Shown: piece by piece, positions 1 to 6,477 of the stretch
Layout: every line of letters starts with the position of its first letter
Position numbering within the stretch: position 1 is the first letter of the stretch
DNA from: UBA946 sp031550725
GTDB taxonomy: Bacteria > Bacillota > Clostridia > Oscillospirales > Ruminococcaceae
Assembly (NCBI GenBank): GCA_031550725.1
Contig: JAVBOH010000038.1
Span: 1-10,688 of the forward strand
Reading direction: 5' to 3'
Length of the DNA stretch: 10,688 nucleotides
The notes under the pieces: model-generated
Database searches by the model: none
Told to the model about the DNA's origin: nothing
Seen by the model: the letters and a program-made list of their open reading frames with translations, nothing else
Program-made: the position numbers and the translations under genes

Positions 1-209
1 AGGGCAAGGTATTTGCTGTTGAGCCTCCAAACTTTGTTGATTTGCAGGTAACTCAGACTGACCCAGGCTTTAAGGGTGATACTGCAACTAACGCAACTAA
101 GCCTGCAACACTTGAAACTGGTGCAGAAATCAAGGTTCCATTGTTCATTGACGAAGGCGACATGGTTCGTATCGACACTAGAACAGGCGAATACATGGAA
201 AGAGCATAA
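1..209 (+). CDS. efp: Elongation factor P, C-terminal part (5' end outside window)
   Basis: Only the last 68 codons are visible (reading frame from position 3, stop at 207-209). EF-P binds the ribosome next to the P site and relieves stalling at polyproline stretches in the cytosol. The visible part covers the end of OB domain II and domain III. The diagnostic EF-P signatures are present: a TDPGFKGDTA segment, TKPATLETGA, the VPLFIDEGD stretch and the terminal DTRTGEYMERA. The modified lysine/arginine loop lies in the missing N-terminal domain, so the modification type cannot be judged. No terminator follows the stop, so some transcripts may run into the next gene, which also has its own promoter. 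Confidence 0.96.
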   Translation, partial: GKVFAVEPPNFVDLQVTQTDPGFKGDTATNATKPATLETGAEIKVPLFIDEGDMVRIDTRTGEYMERA

Positions 210-244
210 TCTTTGCGGCATATTTATGCTCCCACCTCAAACCT

Positions 245-274
245 TTGCATAAATTTATTAATTTATGATATAAT
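245..274 (+). promoter_or_regulatory. Predicted sigma-A promoter for the 150-aa protein gene
   Basis: A -35 box TTGCAT (245-250) is followed after 18 bases by a consensus -10 TATAAT (269-274). A TG one base before the -10 makes it an extended -10. The predicted start site is about 281, giving a leader of about 25 bases that contains the strong ribosome binding site AAAGGGAGGA at 291-300. Confidence 0.7.
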
Positions 275-306
275 TAAACTGTATGTAGTGAAAGGGAGGA
301 TTACCT

Positions 307-759
307 ATGAAACTTGGTGAAAAAGTATCCTATTTAAGAGGACTTATTGACGGGCTTGATATTAATGAGTCTAAGAAAGAGGGCAAGGTTATCGCCCTGA
401 TGGCTGAAATCCTACAGGAAATGGCTCTTGAGATTGAAGATCTTCAGGATCAGATTGACGAAGTTGTTGAGGTTGTCGATGTACTTGATGAAGACTTAGG
501 CGAAGTTGAACGTGATTTGTATGAAGTTGAAGACGATTGCTGCTGTGATGATGATTGCTGCTGCGACGATGACGACGACGATGATTACGATTTTTTCGAT
601 GATGATGACGAGCTTTATGAGCTTGAATGCCCAACCTGCGGCGACGTTATCTGCTTGAACGAAGATATGCTTGATGAAGGTTCTATGAATTGTCCAAACT
701 GCAACGAATTGCTCGAGTTCGACTTTGAAGTTGTAGATATGGATGACGATGCAGAATAA
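307..759 (+). CDS. CD1247-type coiled-coil/zinc-ribbon protein with Cys clusters
   Basis: A 150-aa, very acidic cytosolic protein of unknown function. The N-terminal ~70 residues (LGEKVSYLRGLIDGLDI, then a heptad-like acidic helix) match the small clostridial family annotated as CD1247 N-terminal domain, often found near efp. That family is sometimes mislabelled AraC regulator; no helix-turn-helix DNA-binding domain is seen here. Residues 76-100 are an Asp-rich low-complexity stretch with two triple-cysteine clusters at C78-80 and C84-86. The C-terminus is a zinc ribbon with CPTC at 108-111 and CPNC at 129-132. The ATG at 307 lies 6 bases after the Shine-Dalgarno sequence. The domain design suggests a metal-binding or protein-scaffolding role, which is inference. 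No convincing terminator follows: only a 4-bp stem before a T-run near 761-770. Confidence 0.85.
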   Translation: MKLGEKVSYLRGLIDGLDINESKKEGKVIALMAEILQEMALEIEDLQDQIDEVVEVVDVLDEDLGEVERDLYEVEDDCCCDDDCCCDDDDDDDYDFFDDDDELYELECPTCGDVICLNEDMLDEGSMNCPNCNELLEFDFEVVDMDDDAE

Positions 760-789
760 CAGCATTTTTTACAATTGAATATTAGCAAG

Positions 790-909
790 TCTGTTTCAGG
801 GCGAGGTGTGATTCCTCACTGGTGGTATAGTCCACTAACAAATACTTTTGTGTTTGCCGAATCGGTGAAATTCCGATACCAACGGTATAGTCCGGATGAA
901 AGAAACAGA
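790..909 (+). promoter_or_regulatory. FMN riboswitch (RFN element)
   Basis: The sequence follows the RFN consensus. The closing helix P1 is a perfect 7-bp pairing of TCTGTTT (790-796) with AAACAGA (903-909). Inside it are the GGGCGAGG...CCTCAC arm, the GGTGGTATAGTCCAC arm, the ATCGG-TGAAATT-CCGAT arm and the conserved 3' block CCAACGGTATAGTCCGGATGA (the first 20 bases lie at 878-897). FMN binding is known to repress downstream riboflavin genes. Here the element sits ahead of ribU and is followed by an intrinsic terminator, so control is most likely by transcription attenuation. No good promoter was found between the previous stop (759) and 790, so transcription may come from the promoter at 245-274. 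Confidence 0.95.
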
Positions 910-943
910 GTACATTTAATAATTATATTAATTTGTACCCTTT

Positions 944-984
944 AACCCCTTTGCGACTTTTTATGTCACAAAGGGGTTTTCTGT
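944..984 (+). terminator. Riboswitch-controlled intrinsic terminator
   Basis: AACCCCTTTG (944-953) pairs with CAAAGGGGTT (969-978). The helix continues after one mismatch as GAC/GTC, then a T-rich loop, and the 3' arm runs into TTTTCTGTT. It lies between the FMN aptamer and ribU, the expected place for the expression platform. A clear competing antiterminator was not found by eye. A weak helix of 907-914 with 934-941 lies between aptamer and terminator but does not invade the terminator stem. Confidence 0.85.
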
Positions 985-1021
985 TGCAGATTGCTTTAAT
1001 ATTATAATATTTTTATTTTAT

Positions 1022-1027
1022 GGAGGA
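1022..1027 (+). promoter_or_regulatory. Ribosome binding site that sets the ribU start
   Basis: GGAGGA lies 7 bases before the ATG at 1035. An upstream in-frame ATG at 1020 overlaps this site and has no ribosome binding site of its own, so 1035 is the start. Confidence 0.85.
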
Positions 1028-1034
1028 CACTAAT

Positions 1035-1658
1035 ATGTCAAATCAATCTGCTGCAATCCCAAACAAAAAAATCGACGTAAGAAAGATGACACTAACTGCA
1101 ATTCTTTCAGCCATTGCCGCTGTTGTGATGCTGTTTGAATTCCCACTCCCCTTTGCACCGGCTTTTTATAAACTGGATTTGTCAGAGATAATTGTACTTA
1201 TAGGAGGATATGCATTAGGACCTGTTGCTGCTATTGTTATTGAACTCTTAAAAGTTATTATCAACACACTTTTCAATGGCACAACAACTGCTTATGTCGG
1301 TGAAATTGCAAATTTTACTGTTGGTTGTATGTTTGTTGTTCCTGCAAGTATTATTTACCGTGTTAATCAGACAAAAAAAGGTGCGTTAATCGGCATGATA
1401 GTTGGCACAGTATCACTTACAGTTGTTGCCTGCCTTGCAAACTGCTACATACTTCTACCTGCTTACTCAAAGCTATATGGCGCACCAATTGAAGCTTTTA
1501 TCGGTCAGGGTGCTGATATTAATGGTGCTATCCATAATATGTTCACCTTTATAATTTTCGCAACTGCTCCGTTTAATCTTGTTAAGGGTATTATTTCCTC
1601 GGTTATTACCTTTGTTGTATATAAACGTATTTCACCTGTATTAAAGGGTAAAAAATAA
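1035..1658 (+). CDS. ribU: Riboflavin ECF transporter S component RibU
   Basis: A 207-aa integral membrane protein with about six hydrophobic segments, the usual size for S components of energy-coupling factor transporters. It captures riboflavin outside the cell and works with the shared EcfA/EcfA'/EcfT module, which is not encoded here. RibU-type signatures are the R16-K17-M18 entry to the first helix, the loop EFPLPFAPAFYKLDLSE at residues 35-51, the GGYALGP turn (57-63) and GEIAN (89-93). The FMN riboswitch directly upstream strongly supports riboflavin, rather than another vitamin, as the substrate. The gene is a single-gene unit closed by a strong terminator. Confidence 0.94.
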   Translation: MSNQSAAIPNKKIDVRKMTLTAILSAIAAVVMLFEFPLPFAPAFYKLDLSEIIVLIGGYALGPVAAIVIELLKVIINTLFNGTTTAYVGEIANFTVGCMFVVPASIIYRVNQTKKGALIGMIVGTVSLTVVACLANCYILLPAYSKLYGAPIEAFIGQGADINGAIHNMFTFIIFATAPFNLVKGIISSVITFVVYKRISPVLKGKK

Positions 1659-1668
1659 ATATTTCTTT

Positions 1669-1708
1669 GGGGTTATGATAAAAAATCATAACCCCATTTT
1701 CTTTTTTG
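1669..1708 (+). terminator. Intrinsic terminator of ribU
   Basis: A perfect 11-bp stem, GGGGTTATGAT (1669-1679) with ATCATAACCCC (1685-1695), has a 5-base A loop and is followed by ATTTTCTTTTTTG. It starts 10 bases after the ribU stop. Confidence 0.95.
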
Positions 1709-1716
1709 TAAATGTA

Positions 1717-1745
1717 TTGAAAATATAATGATAATATGTTATACT
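1717..1745 (+). promoter_or_regulatory. Predicted promoter of the transglutaminase-deoB unit
   Basis: TTGAAA (1717-1722), a 17-base spacer and TATACT (1740-1745), with TG one base before the -10 (extended -10). The predicted start at about 1752 gives a leader of about 80 bases. A second extended -10, TGATATACT (1796-1804), lies downstream without a good -35 box. The Spo0A-box match at 1765-1777 sits between the two. Confidence 0.7.
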
Positions 1746-1764
1746 TATATTATATCTATTAATA

Positions 1765-1777
1765 TTTTGTCGAAAAA
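1765..1777 (+). promoter_or_regulatory. Candidate Spo0A binding site (0A box)
   Basis: TTTTGTCGAAAAA matches the published extended 0A-box consensus (core TGTCGAA with T-rich and A-rich flanks) at every position. It lies just downstream of the predicted start from the promoter at 1717-1745, where it could repress. It also lies at the edge of where a -35 box would be for the second -10 at 1799-1804, where it could activate. The match is seen directly; binding is inference. Confidence 0.5.
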
Positions 1778-1833
1778 TACGATTTTATATCCAAATGATA
1801 TACTATATATTTTGAAGGGTAGTGCTTTATATA

Positions 1834-3045
1834 ATGAAAAAAATCTTGTCGGTAATACTTTGCTTAGTCATCTGCTTTGGTGTTGTTGGGGTTTGCCCTG
1901 AAATAACTGATAATTTTTCAGTTACAGCATATGCCGCTGATGAAAACAACTATCCATATTATTATGACAAGCTTACAACAAAACAGCAAAAGCTTTTTGC
2001 CGCTATGCGAACAGCAATTCAAAATTGCAGCACAACTTTAAATGTTAATTTTGCTGTAAGTTCAGATGATATACAGCTTGTTTCCGATCTTTTGTATTAT
2101 TATGACCCACTGATGTTTAATATTGCCAATGTAGGTGCTGATCTTTCATCTACAAAAACCACTGTAAAATTAGGATATTTTTGTTCAAAAGAGGATTATG
2201 ATAAAAAGGTTGACGCAATTGATAAAAAGGCAAACGCAATAATTACCGCTATCCCAGACGGAACTTCAACATATAATAAGATAAAGTATATTCACGACAG
2301 TATTGCAAAGCTATGCGCATATGATTTATATGCAGAAGACTGCGAAAATCCATATGGCGTTTTCGTAAATAAAAAAGCTAAGTGTGATGGATATTCCCGT
2401 GCTTTTTCCTATGTATGTAAAAAAATCGGCATACAAACTATTATGGTAATTGGCTATGATGTTGCAGACAATAATACTCCTCATATGTGGAACAAGGTTT
2501 ATTATAATAAACAGTGGTATAACATTGATGTTACATATGATGACCCTGTTTCTGCACTTAATGATAACATCAGATATAATTATTTTATGGTTAGTGATGC
2601 TGCTTTAATTAAAACGCATAAGCAAATGGCTGTTAAATTTTCTGTTCCTGCCGCAACTGATAATTCAAAATCATATTTTAAAGTTGCAGGACTTCAGGCA
2701 GATAGCCTTGCAAGTGCTAAAAATATCATAAAAAATTCTATTGCAAAAGCATCAAAAACCAAAAAATCCATAATTTCCGTTCAATTTACCAGTCAGGAAG
2801 AATATGATAAAGCTGTCAAAGCACTTATCACTGATAAGGGTATTTATAGTCTTATTAAAACTACCAATAAAAGCATAACAAATACAGTTTGTGATAATAT
2901 TTATCTTTCCTCTAAGAAACCAAACACTCTCACTATTGACATCATAATTTTTTATCCCGATACAAGTCTATCGAAATATTATGCGAACACCAAGACTGTA
3001 AGTCAAAGTACAAAATCAACGCTTGAGAAAAATGGTATTAAGTAA
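1834..3045 (+). CDS. Secreted transglutaminase-like protein
   Basis: A 403-aa exported protein. Residues 1-34 are a signal peptide: MKK, a hydrophobic core at about 4-20, and a likely signal peptidase I cut after VTAYA. The central transglutaminase-like core carries the full papain-type triad: Cys184 in AKCDGYS, His217 in TPHMWN and Asp232 in YNIDVTYDDP. Such domains act as cysteine proteases, peptidases or crosslinking enzymes; the substrate here is unknown but should be extracellular or at the cell wall. A similar module flanks the core on both sides (FCSKEDYDKKV from 116, FTSQEEYDKAV from 318). The start is uncertain: GAAGGG (1814-1819) is 14 bases from this ATG and only 2 from an in-frame GTG at 1822. 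The ATG gives the typical signal peptide and is preferred. deoB follows after 25 bases, probably co-transcribed, although the functions look unrelated. Confidence 0.85.
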   Translation: MKKILSVILCLVICFGVVGVCPEITDNFSVTAYAADENNYPYYYDKLTTKQQKLFAAMRTAIQNCSTTLNVNFAVSSDDIQLVSDLLYYYDPLMFNIANVGADLSSTKTTVKLGYFCSKEDYDKKVDAIDKKANAIITAIPDGTSTYNKIKYIHDSIAKLCAYDLYAEDCENPYGVFVNKKAKCDGYSRAFSYVCKKIGIQTIMVIGYDVADNNTPHMWNKVYYNKQWYNIDVTYDDPVSALNDNIRYNYFMVSDAALIKTHKQMAVKFSVPAATDNSKSYFKVAGLQADSLASAKNIIKNSIAKASKTKKSIISVQFTSQEEYDKAVKALITDKGIYSLIKTTNKSITNTVCDNIYLSSKKPNTLTIDIIIFYPDTSLSKYYANTKTVSQSTKSTLEKNGIK

Positions 3046-3070
3046 TTTATAATCGAGGTGTGCATTTCAT

Positions 3071-4231
3071 ATGAAACGTATCTTTTTAATTGTTCTTGAC
3101 AGTGCTGGCATAGGTTATCTTCCCGATGCCGCTAAATTCGGCGATATTGGTGCGAATACCTTTGAATCATGCTATAACACTGGTAAGCTTGTTATTCCAA
3201 ATATGGCTTCGCTTGGCTTTTATAATATTGATGATATAAAGCTTTCATCGCCTGCACAAGCAACTGTGGGAGCATACGGCAGACTTGCTGAAACCTCAAT
3301 GGGCAAGGACACAACTGTCGGTCACTGGGAGATTGCAGGTATTGTTTCAAGTACTCCCCTGCCCACATATCCGAATGGTTTTCCTTTAGAAGTTATCAAG
3401 ACTTTTGAAGAGAAGACTGGACGCAGGGTTATTTGCAACAAGGCATATTCTGGTACAAAAGTACTTGAGGATTATGGCAAAGAACACATGGAAACTGGTG
3501 CTTTAATCGTATATACCTCCGCTGATAGCGTGTTTCAGATTGCTGCTCATGAGGATATTGTTCCTGTTAAAAATCTGTATGAATACTGTGAGACGGCACG
3601 TGAAATTCTTGTTGGAGAGCATGGCGTCGGCAGGGTTATTGCACGTCCTTTTGTTTGCGAAAATGGCAATTTCACAAGAACTTCAAACCGTCATGATTTT
3701 TCATTGTCACCACCTAAAATAACAATGCTTGACAGTCTTAAAAATGCTGGATATGATGTAAAAGCGGTCGGTAAAATATATGACATTTTCGCAGGACAGG
3801 GTATAACTGATTTTGTCCGCACCAAAAATAATGACGACGGCATGGAGAAAACTTTTGCATATGCAAAATCTGATTTTAATGGACTATGCTTTGTTAATCT
3901 CGTTGATTTTGATATGTCATATGGGCATAGACGTGATGTTTTAGGCTATACAAATGCGCTTAACAGGTTTGATATGCAGTTAGGTGAGCTGATGAAAATA
4001 ATTAGTGATGATGATATGATTATGATTACTGCTGACCATGGCTGTGACCCAAATTTCAGCGGCACTGACCATACCCGTGAATATATACCGCTTTTAGTAT
4101 ATGGCAAGAATATAAAGAGTGTAAATATCGGCACAAGGACTAGTTTTGCTGATATTTCCGCAACTATTTGCGATATTTTTAATATTGATGCTGATATATC
4201 AGGTAATTCTTTCAAGAATATAATTATGTAA
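3071..4231 (+). CDS. deoB: Phosphopentomutase
   Basis: A 386-aa cytosolic enzyme of the alkaline phosphatase superfamily, full length for the family (about 390). It interconverts ribose 1-phosphate (or deoxyribose 1-phosphate) and the 5-phosphates, linking nucleoside phosphorolysis to central metabolism. The di-manganese ligands are all present: Asp10 (VLDSAGIG), Asp281 and His286 (VDFDMSYGH), Asp322-His323 (ITADHG) and His334 (TDHTRE). Their spacing matches characterised Bacillus DeoB. The phosphorylated threonine lies in GKDTTVGHWE at about 79-88. The start has GAGGTG at 3055-3060, 10 bases upstream. No nucleoside phosphorylase gene is in the window, so its pathway partners lie elsewhere. 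Transcription probably comes from the promoter ahead of the transglutaminase gene, and a 12-bp hairpin terminator follows. Confidence 0.97.
   Translation: MKRIFLIVLDSAGIGYLPDAAKFGDIGANTFESCYNTGKLVIPNMASLGFYNIDDIKLSSPAQATVGAYGRLAETSMGKDTTVGHWEIAGIVSSTPLPTYPNGFPLEVIKTFEEKTGRRVICNKAYSGTKVLEDYGKEHMETGALIVYTSADSVFQIAAHEDIVPVKNLYEYCETAREILVGEHGVGRVIARPFVCENGNFTRTSNRHDFSLSPPKITMLDSLKNAGYDVKAVGKIYDIFAGQGITDFVRTKNNDDGMEKTFAYAKSDFNGLCFVNLVDFDMSYGHRRDVLGYTNALNRFDMQLGELMKIISDDDMIMITADHGCDPNFSGTDHTREYIPLLVYGKNIKSVNIGTRTSFADISATICDIFNIDADISGNSFKNIIM
4219..4224 (+). promoter_or_regulatory. Possible -10 box for rubrerythrin
   Basis: A consensus TATAAT lies in the last codons of deoB. The position 17 bases upstream (4196-4201, ATATCA) is a poor -35 box and there is no TG extension. 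If used, transcription would start near 4231 and the leader would begin with the hairpin at 4250-4287. Confidence 0.3.
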
Positions 4232-4249
4232 GTATATTTTCAAAAAAAT

Positions 4250-4291
4250 AACACATCCTAAGATTAAAATTAATGTTAGGATGTGTTTTTT
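4250..4291 (+). terminator. deoB terminator overlapping the rubrerythrin ribosome binding site
   Basis: A perfect 12-bp stem, AACACATCCTAA (4250-4261) with TTAGGATGTGTT (4276-4287), has a 14-base loop and a T6 tract (4286-4291) ending directly before the rubrerythrin ATG at 4292. The only Shine-Dalgarno-like sequence for that gene, AGGA at 4278-4281, lies in the 3' arm. The structure can act as a terminator for deoB and as a sequestering hairpin for rubrerythrin. Confidence 0.85.
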
Positions 4292-4906
4292 ATGTCAGTT
4301 AACTTCTGTGACAGCCAAACAAAAATCAACCTTATGCGTGCCTTTGCAGGTGAAAGTCAGGCAAGAAACCGTTATACCTTTGCTGCAAACAAAGCAAAAA
4401 ATATGCAGTATCAGTTCATTTATAACATCTTCACTTTTACTGCTAATCAGGAAAAAGAGCATGCAGAAATTTTTTATAACCATCTAAAAAACGAAAAGGG
4501 ATGCAAAATCGAAATTCCAAATGCAAGCTATCCTATCGATAATTTCGATAAGCTTGAAGAACTTTTACGTGCTGCTCAAAATGACGAATACGATGAGGCA
4601 AATATTGTATACCCTGAGTTTGCAAAGATTGCTCATGACGAGGGTTTTTCAGATATTGCATACAGCTTTGAAAAAATTGCCGAAATCGAAAAATCCCATG
4701 GCGACCGATTCGGGTGCTTTGCAGCATTAATCGAACAGTCCAAGCTTTTTGAGGGTAACGATGACACCGAATGGATTTGCCTTAACTGCGGACACATCCA
4801 TGTCGGTAAAAATGCACCTAACCAGTGTCCTGTATGTCAGCACGCACAGGGGTATTTCGTACCAAGAAAATATTACAATTTTATTGCGGAAAATTATGCT
4901 GTATAA
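4292..4906 (+). CDS. rbr: Rubrerythrin
   Basis: A 204-aa cytosolic di-iron protein that acts as an NADH-linked peroxidase in anaerobes, reducing hydrogen peroxide with electrons passed through rubredoxin-type centres. The ferritin-like four-helix part carries the expected iron ligands: Glu in GESQARNRY (about 20), the EKEHAE motif, the Glu around YPEFAKIAHDEG and EIEKSH. The C-terminal ~40 residues form a rubredoxin-like domain with CLNCG and CPVCQ pairs. Length and order match classical rubrerythrin, not the short or reversed forms. The ATG at 4292 gives the standard N-terminus, while the in-frame GTG at 4283 lies inside the hairpin stem. The ribosome binding site is buried in the hairpin between deoB and this gene, so expression must depend on read-through or on opening of that structure. 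Confidence 0.95.
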   Translation: MSVNFCDSQTKINLMRAFAGESQARNRYTFAANKAKNMQYQFIYNIFTFTANQEKEHAEIFYNHLKNEKGCKIEIPNASYPIDNFDKLEELLRAAQNDEYDEANIVYPEFAKIAHDEGFSDIAYSFEKIAEIEKSHGDRFGCFAALIEQSKLFEGNDDTEWICLNCGHIHVGKNAPNQCPVCQHAQGYFVPRKYYNFIAENYAV

Positions 4907-4937
4907 AAAATATATGGGCGCACGGTTGTGCGCCCAT
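4905..4937 (-). terminator. Bidirectional terminator between rubrerythrin and ychF
   Basis: A perfect 10-bp GC-rich stem, ATGGGCGCAC (4914-4923) with GTGCGCCCAT (4928-4937), has a GGTT loop. On the minus strand it is followed by ATATTTTTT, a proper U-tract for ychF. On the plus strand the tail is TCTTGACTT, weaker but probably enough to help end rubrerythrin transcripts. The two genes converge here. Confidence 0.85.
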
Positions 4938-4964
4938 TCTTGACTTAATATTATAAATTATAAG

Positions 4965-6059
4965 TTATACATTAAACTTAAACAAAACAATATCGCCGTC
5001 CTGCATAACATATTCCTTGCCCTCAGAGCCAACAAGACCCTTTTCCTTAGCAGCAGCCATAGTACCACAATCCATGAGATTATCAAAACTTACAACATCG
5101 GCACGTATAAAGCCACGCTCAAAATCGGTATGGATTTTTCCAGCTGCCTGTGGAGCCTTTGTACCCCTAGTGATTGTCCATGCCCTGACTTCATCAGAAC
5201 CTGCTGTGAGGTATGAAATAAGTCCAAGCAAAGCATATGCTTCCTTGATAATACGGTCAAGTCCTGAAACCTCAAGTCCTAGCTCAGACAAAAACATTTC
5301 CTTGTCCTCGTCGCCCATGTCGGAAATTTCAGCCTCAAGCTGTGCGCAAATAGGTAATACAGCAGCATTTTCGTTTTTAGCAATTTCGCACACTTTTTTG
5401 TAATGCACGGAAGTTTCAATGTTATTCTTGAAATCCTCCTCGCTCAAATTAGCCGCATAAATAACAGGCTTAATTGAAAGCAGCGGAGTAGTCTTGATAA
5501 TTTCTGCCTGCTCCTCGGTAAAATTATATGAACGTGCAGAATGCCCCTCCTCAAGATGCTTTTTCAAATCTTCAAGAAATTCAACCTCAGCTAAATATTT
5601 CTTATCACTCTTAACAAGCTTTTTACTGCGGTCAATACGTCTGTCAATCATCTCGATATCAGAGAAAACAAGCTCCAAATCGATAGTTTCGATATCACGC
5701 AAAGGGTTGATCTCGCCGTCAACATGAATAATATCCATATCCTCAAAACATCTGACAACATGAACAATCGCATCAACCTCACGAATGTTTGACAAAAACT
5801 TATTGCCAAGACCCTCACCCTTTGATGCACCCTTAACAAGTCCTGCGATGTCAACAAATTCAAGTGTCGCAGGAGTAAATTTCTTAGGATCATACATTTC
5901 CTTAAGCTTAACAAGTCTTTCGTCAGGCACAGAAACAATGCCGACATTAGGCTCAATTGTGCAAAATGGATAATTTGCAGATTCAGCACCAGCGTTAGTC
6001 AATGCGTTAAAAAGTGTGCTTTTTCCTACGTTAGGAAGTCCAACCATACCAAGTTTCAT
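4965..6059 (-). CDS. ychF: Redox-regulated ATPase/GTPase YchF (Obg family)
   Basis: A 364-aa cytosolic P-loop NTPase, full length (family about 363). YchF associates with ribosomes and is known to hydrolyse ATP in preference to GTP; it is linked to stress responses. Visible motifs are the P-loop GLPNVGKS (7-14), the NYPFCTIEPN switch, DIAGLVKGASKGEGLGNKFL, and NLSE, the altered G4 motif that explains ATP preference. The C-terminal TGS-like domain ends in YVMQDGDIVLFKFNV. The coiled-coil insertion lies in the middle. AAGGA (6071-6075) precedes the ATG by 11 bases. It is 31 bases downstream of the 73-aa membrane protein gene on the same strand and probably shares its promoter. Confidence 0.97.
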   Translation of the reverse strand: MKLGMVGLPNVGKSTLFNALTNAGAESANYPFCTIEPNVGIVSVPDERLVKLKEMYDPKKFTPATLEFVDIAGLVKGASKGEGLGNKFLSNIREVDAIVHVVRCFEDMDIIHVDGEINPLRDIETIDLELVFSDIEMIDRRIDRSKKLVKSDKKYLAEVEFLEDLKKHLEEGHSARSYNFTEEQAEIIKTTPLLSIKPVIYAANLSEEDFKNNIETSVHYKKVCEIAKNENAAVLPICAQLEAEISDMGDEDKEMFLSELGLEVSGLDRIIKEAYALLGLISYLTAGSDEVRAWTITRGTKAPQAAGKIHTDFERGFIRADVVSFDNLMDCGTMAAAKEKGLVGSEGKEYVMQDGDIVLFKFNV

Positions 6060-6090
6060 ATTTTCAATAGTCCTTTACTTTAATATAAAA

Positions 6091-6312
6091 TTATAGTTCG
6101 AAAGCGAGCAGTTCATCGTCATTATCTTCATTTTCAAGATTTAGACTTTTCGCATATTCGATAGCATTGAAAGTTTTACTTTCAGGTTTTGCTGGTTTTC
6201 TTCTTGGTGAGCAGACAATTCCTGTAACCAAACCGATAATAAAAGCCGCCACAGCAATAATTATTACAATCCCCGTTGTAAAATGAAGTTCCTCATTTTT
6301 TTCAATATTCAT
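6091..6312 (-). CDS. Small single-pass membrane protein, function unknown
   Basis: A 73-aa protein with one hydrophobic segment at about residues 13-33, followed by a basic SPRRKPAK stretch and an acidic C-terminal tail. This charge pattern predicts a short outside N-terminus and a cytosolic C-terminus of about 40 residues. I do not recognise the family. That it is a real gene is supported by an excellent ribosome binding site, AAGGAAG (complement of 6321-6327) 8 bases from the ATG, and a near-consensus promoter directly upstream. ychF follows 31 bases later with no terminator between, so both are likely one transcript. Whether the two proteins interact is unknown. Confidence 0.75.
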   Translation of the reverse strand: MNIEKNEELHFTTGIVIIIAVAAFIIGLVTGIVCSPRRKPAKPESKTFNAIEYAKSLNLENEDNDDELLAFEL

Positions 6313-6345
6313 AAACGTAACTTCCTTTCGATGTAATTACTATTA

Positions 6346-6374
6346 ATTATACAATTTTTTACTGAATTTTGCAA
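6346..6374 (-). promoter_or_regulatory. Promoter of the membrane protein-ychF unit
   Basis: Read on the minus strand: TTGCAA (6369-6374), a 17-base spacer and a consensus TATAAT (6346-6351). It lies 34 bases upstream of the 73-aa gene and diverges from the GH13 promoter. Confidence 0.7.
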
Positions 6375-6477
6375 GAGGTATTTGATATTTTCTTTAAGCA
6401 TATCACAATAATGACTAGAATAATGTGAATATTTTAGATTAGAGTGTCAACTAAATGTAAAATATTCCATAAATTAG

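Noticed and set aside
532..606. Repetitive GAT/GAC/TGC DNA that could look like a short tandem repeat array
   Set aside because: It is simply codon usage for the Asp/Cys-rich part of the 150-aa protein, with no spacers or regular repeat units as in CRISPR arrays.
307..759. AraC-family regulator as an annotation for the 150-aa protein
   Set aside because: Relatives are sometimes labelled this way, but no helix-turn-helix domain is present; it is a coiled coil with a zinc ribbon.
389..765. Long antisense open frames opposite the 150-aa gene
   Set aside because: These result from the strong codon bias of the acidic protein; they lack ribosome binding sites and give unrealistic His/Arg-rich or Ile/Val-rich products.
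4218..4232. Possible PerR box near the rubrerythrin gene
   Set aside because: Only about 9 of 14 informative positions agree with the PerR consensus, and the right half-site is poor. AT-rich DNA produces such matches readily.
5017..5403. 128-codon plus-strand open frame antisense to ychF
   Set aside because: ychF is unmistakable in this region; the antisense product is Ser-rich and without recognisable features.
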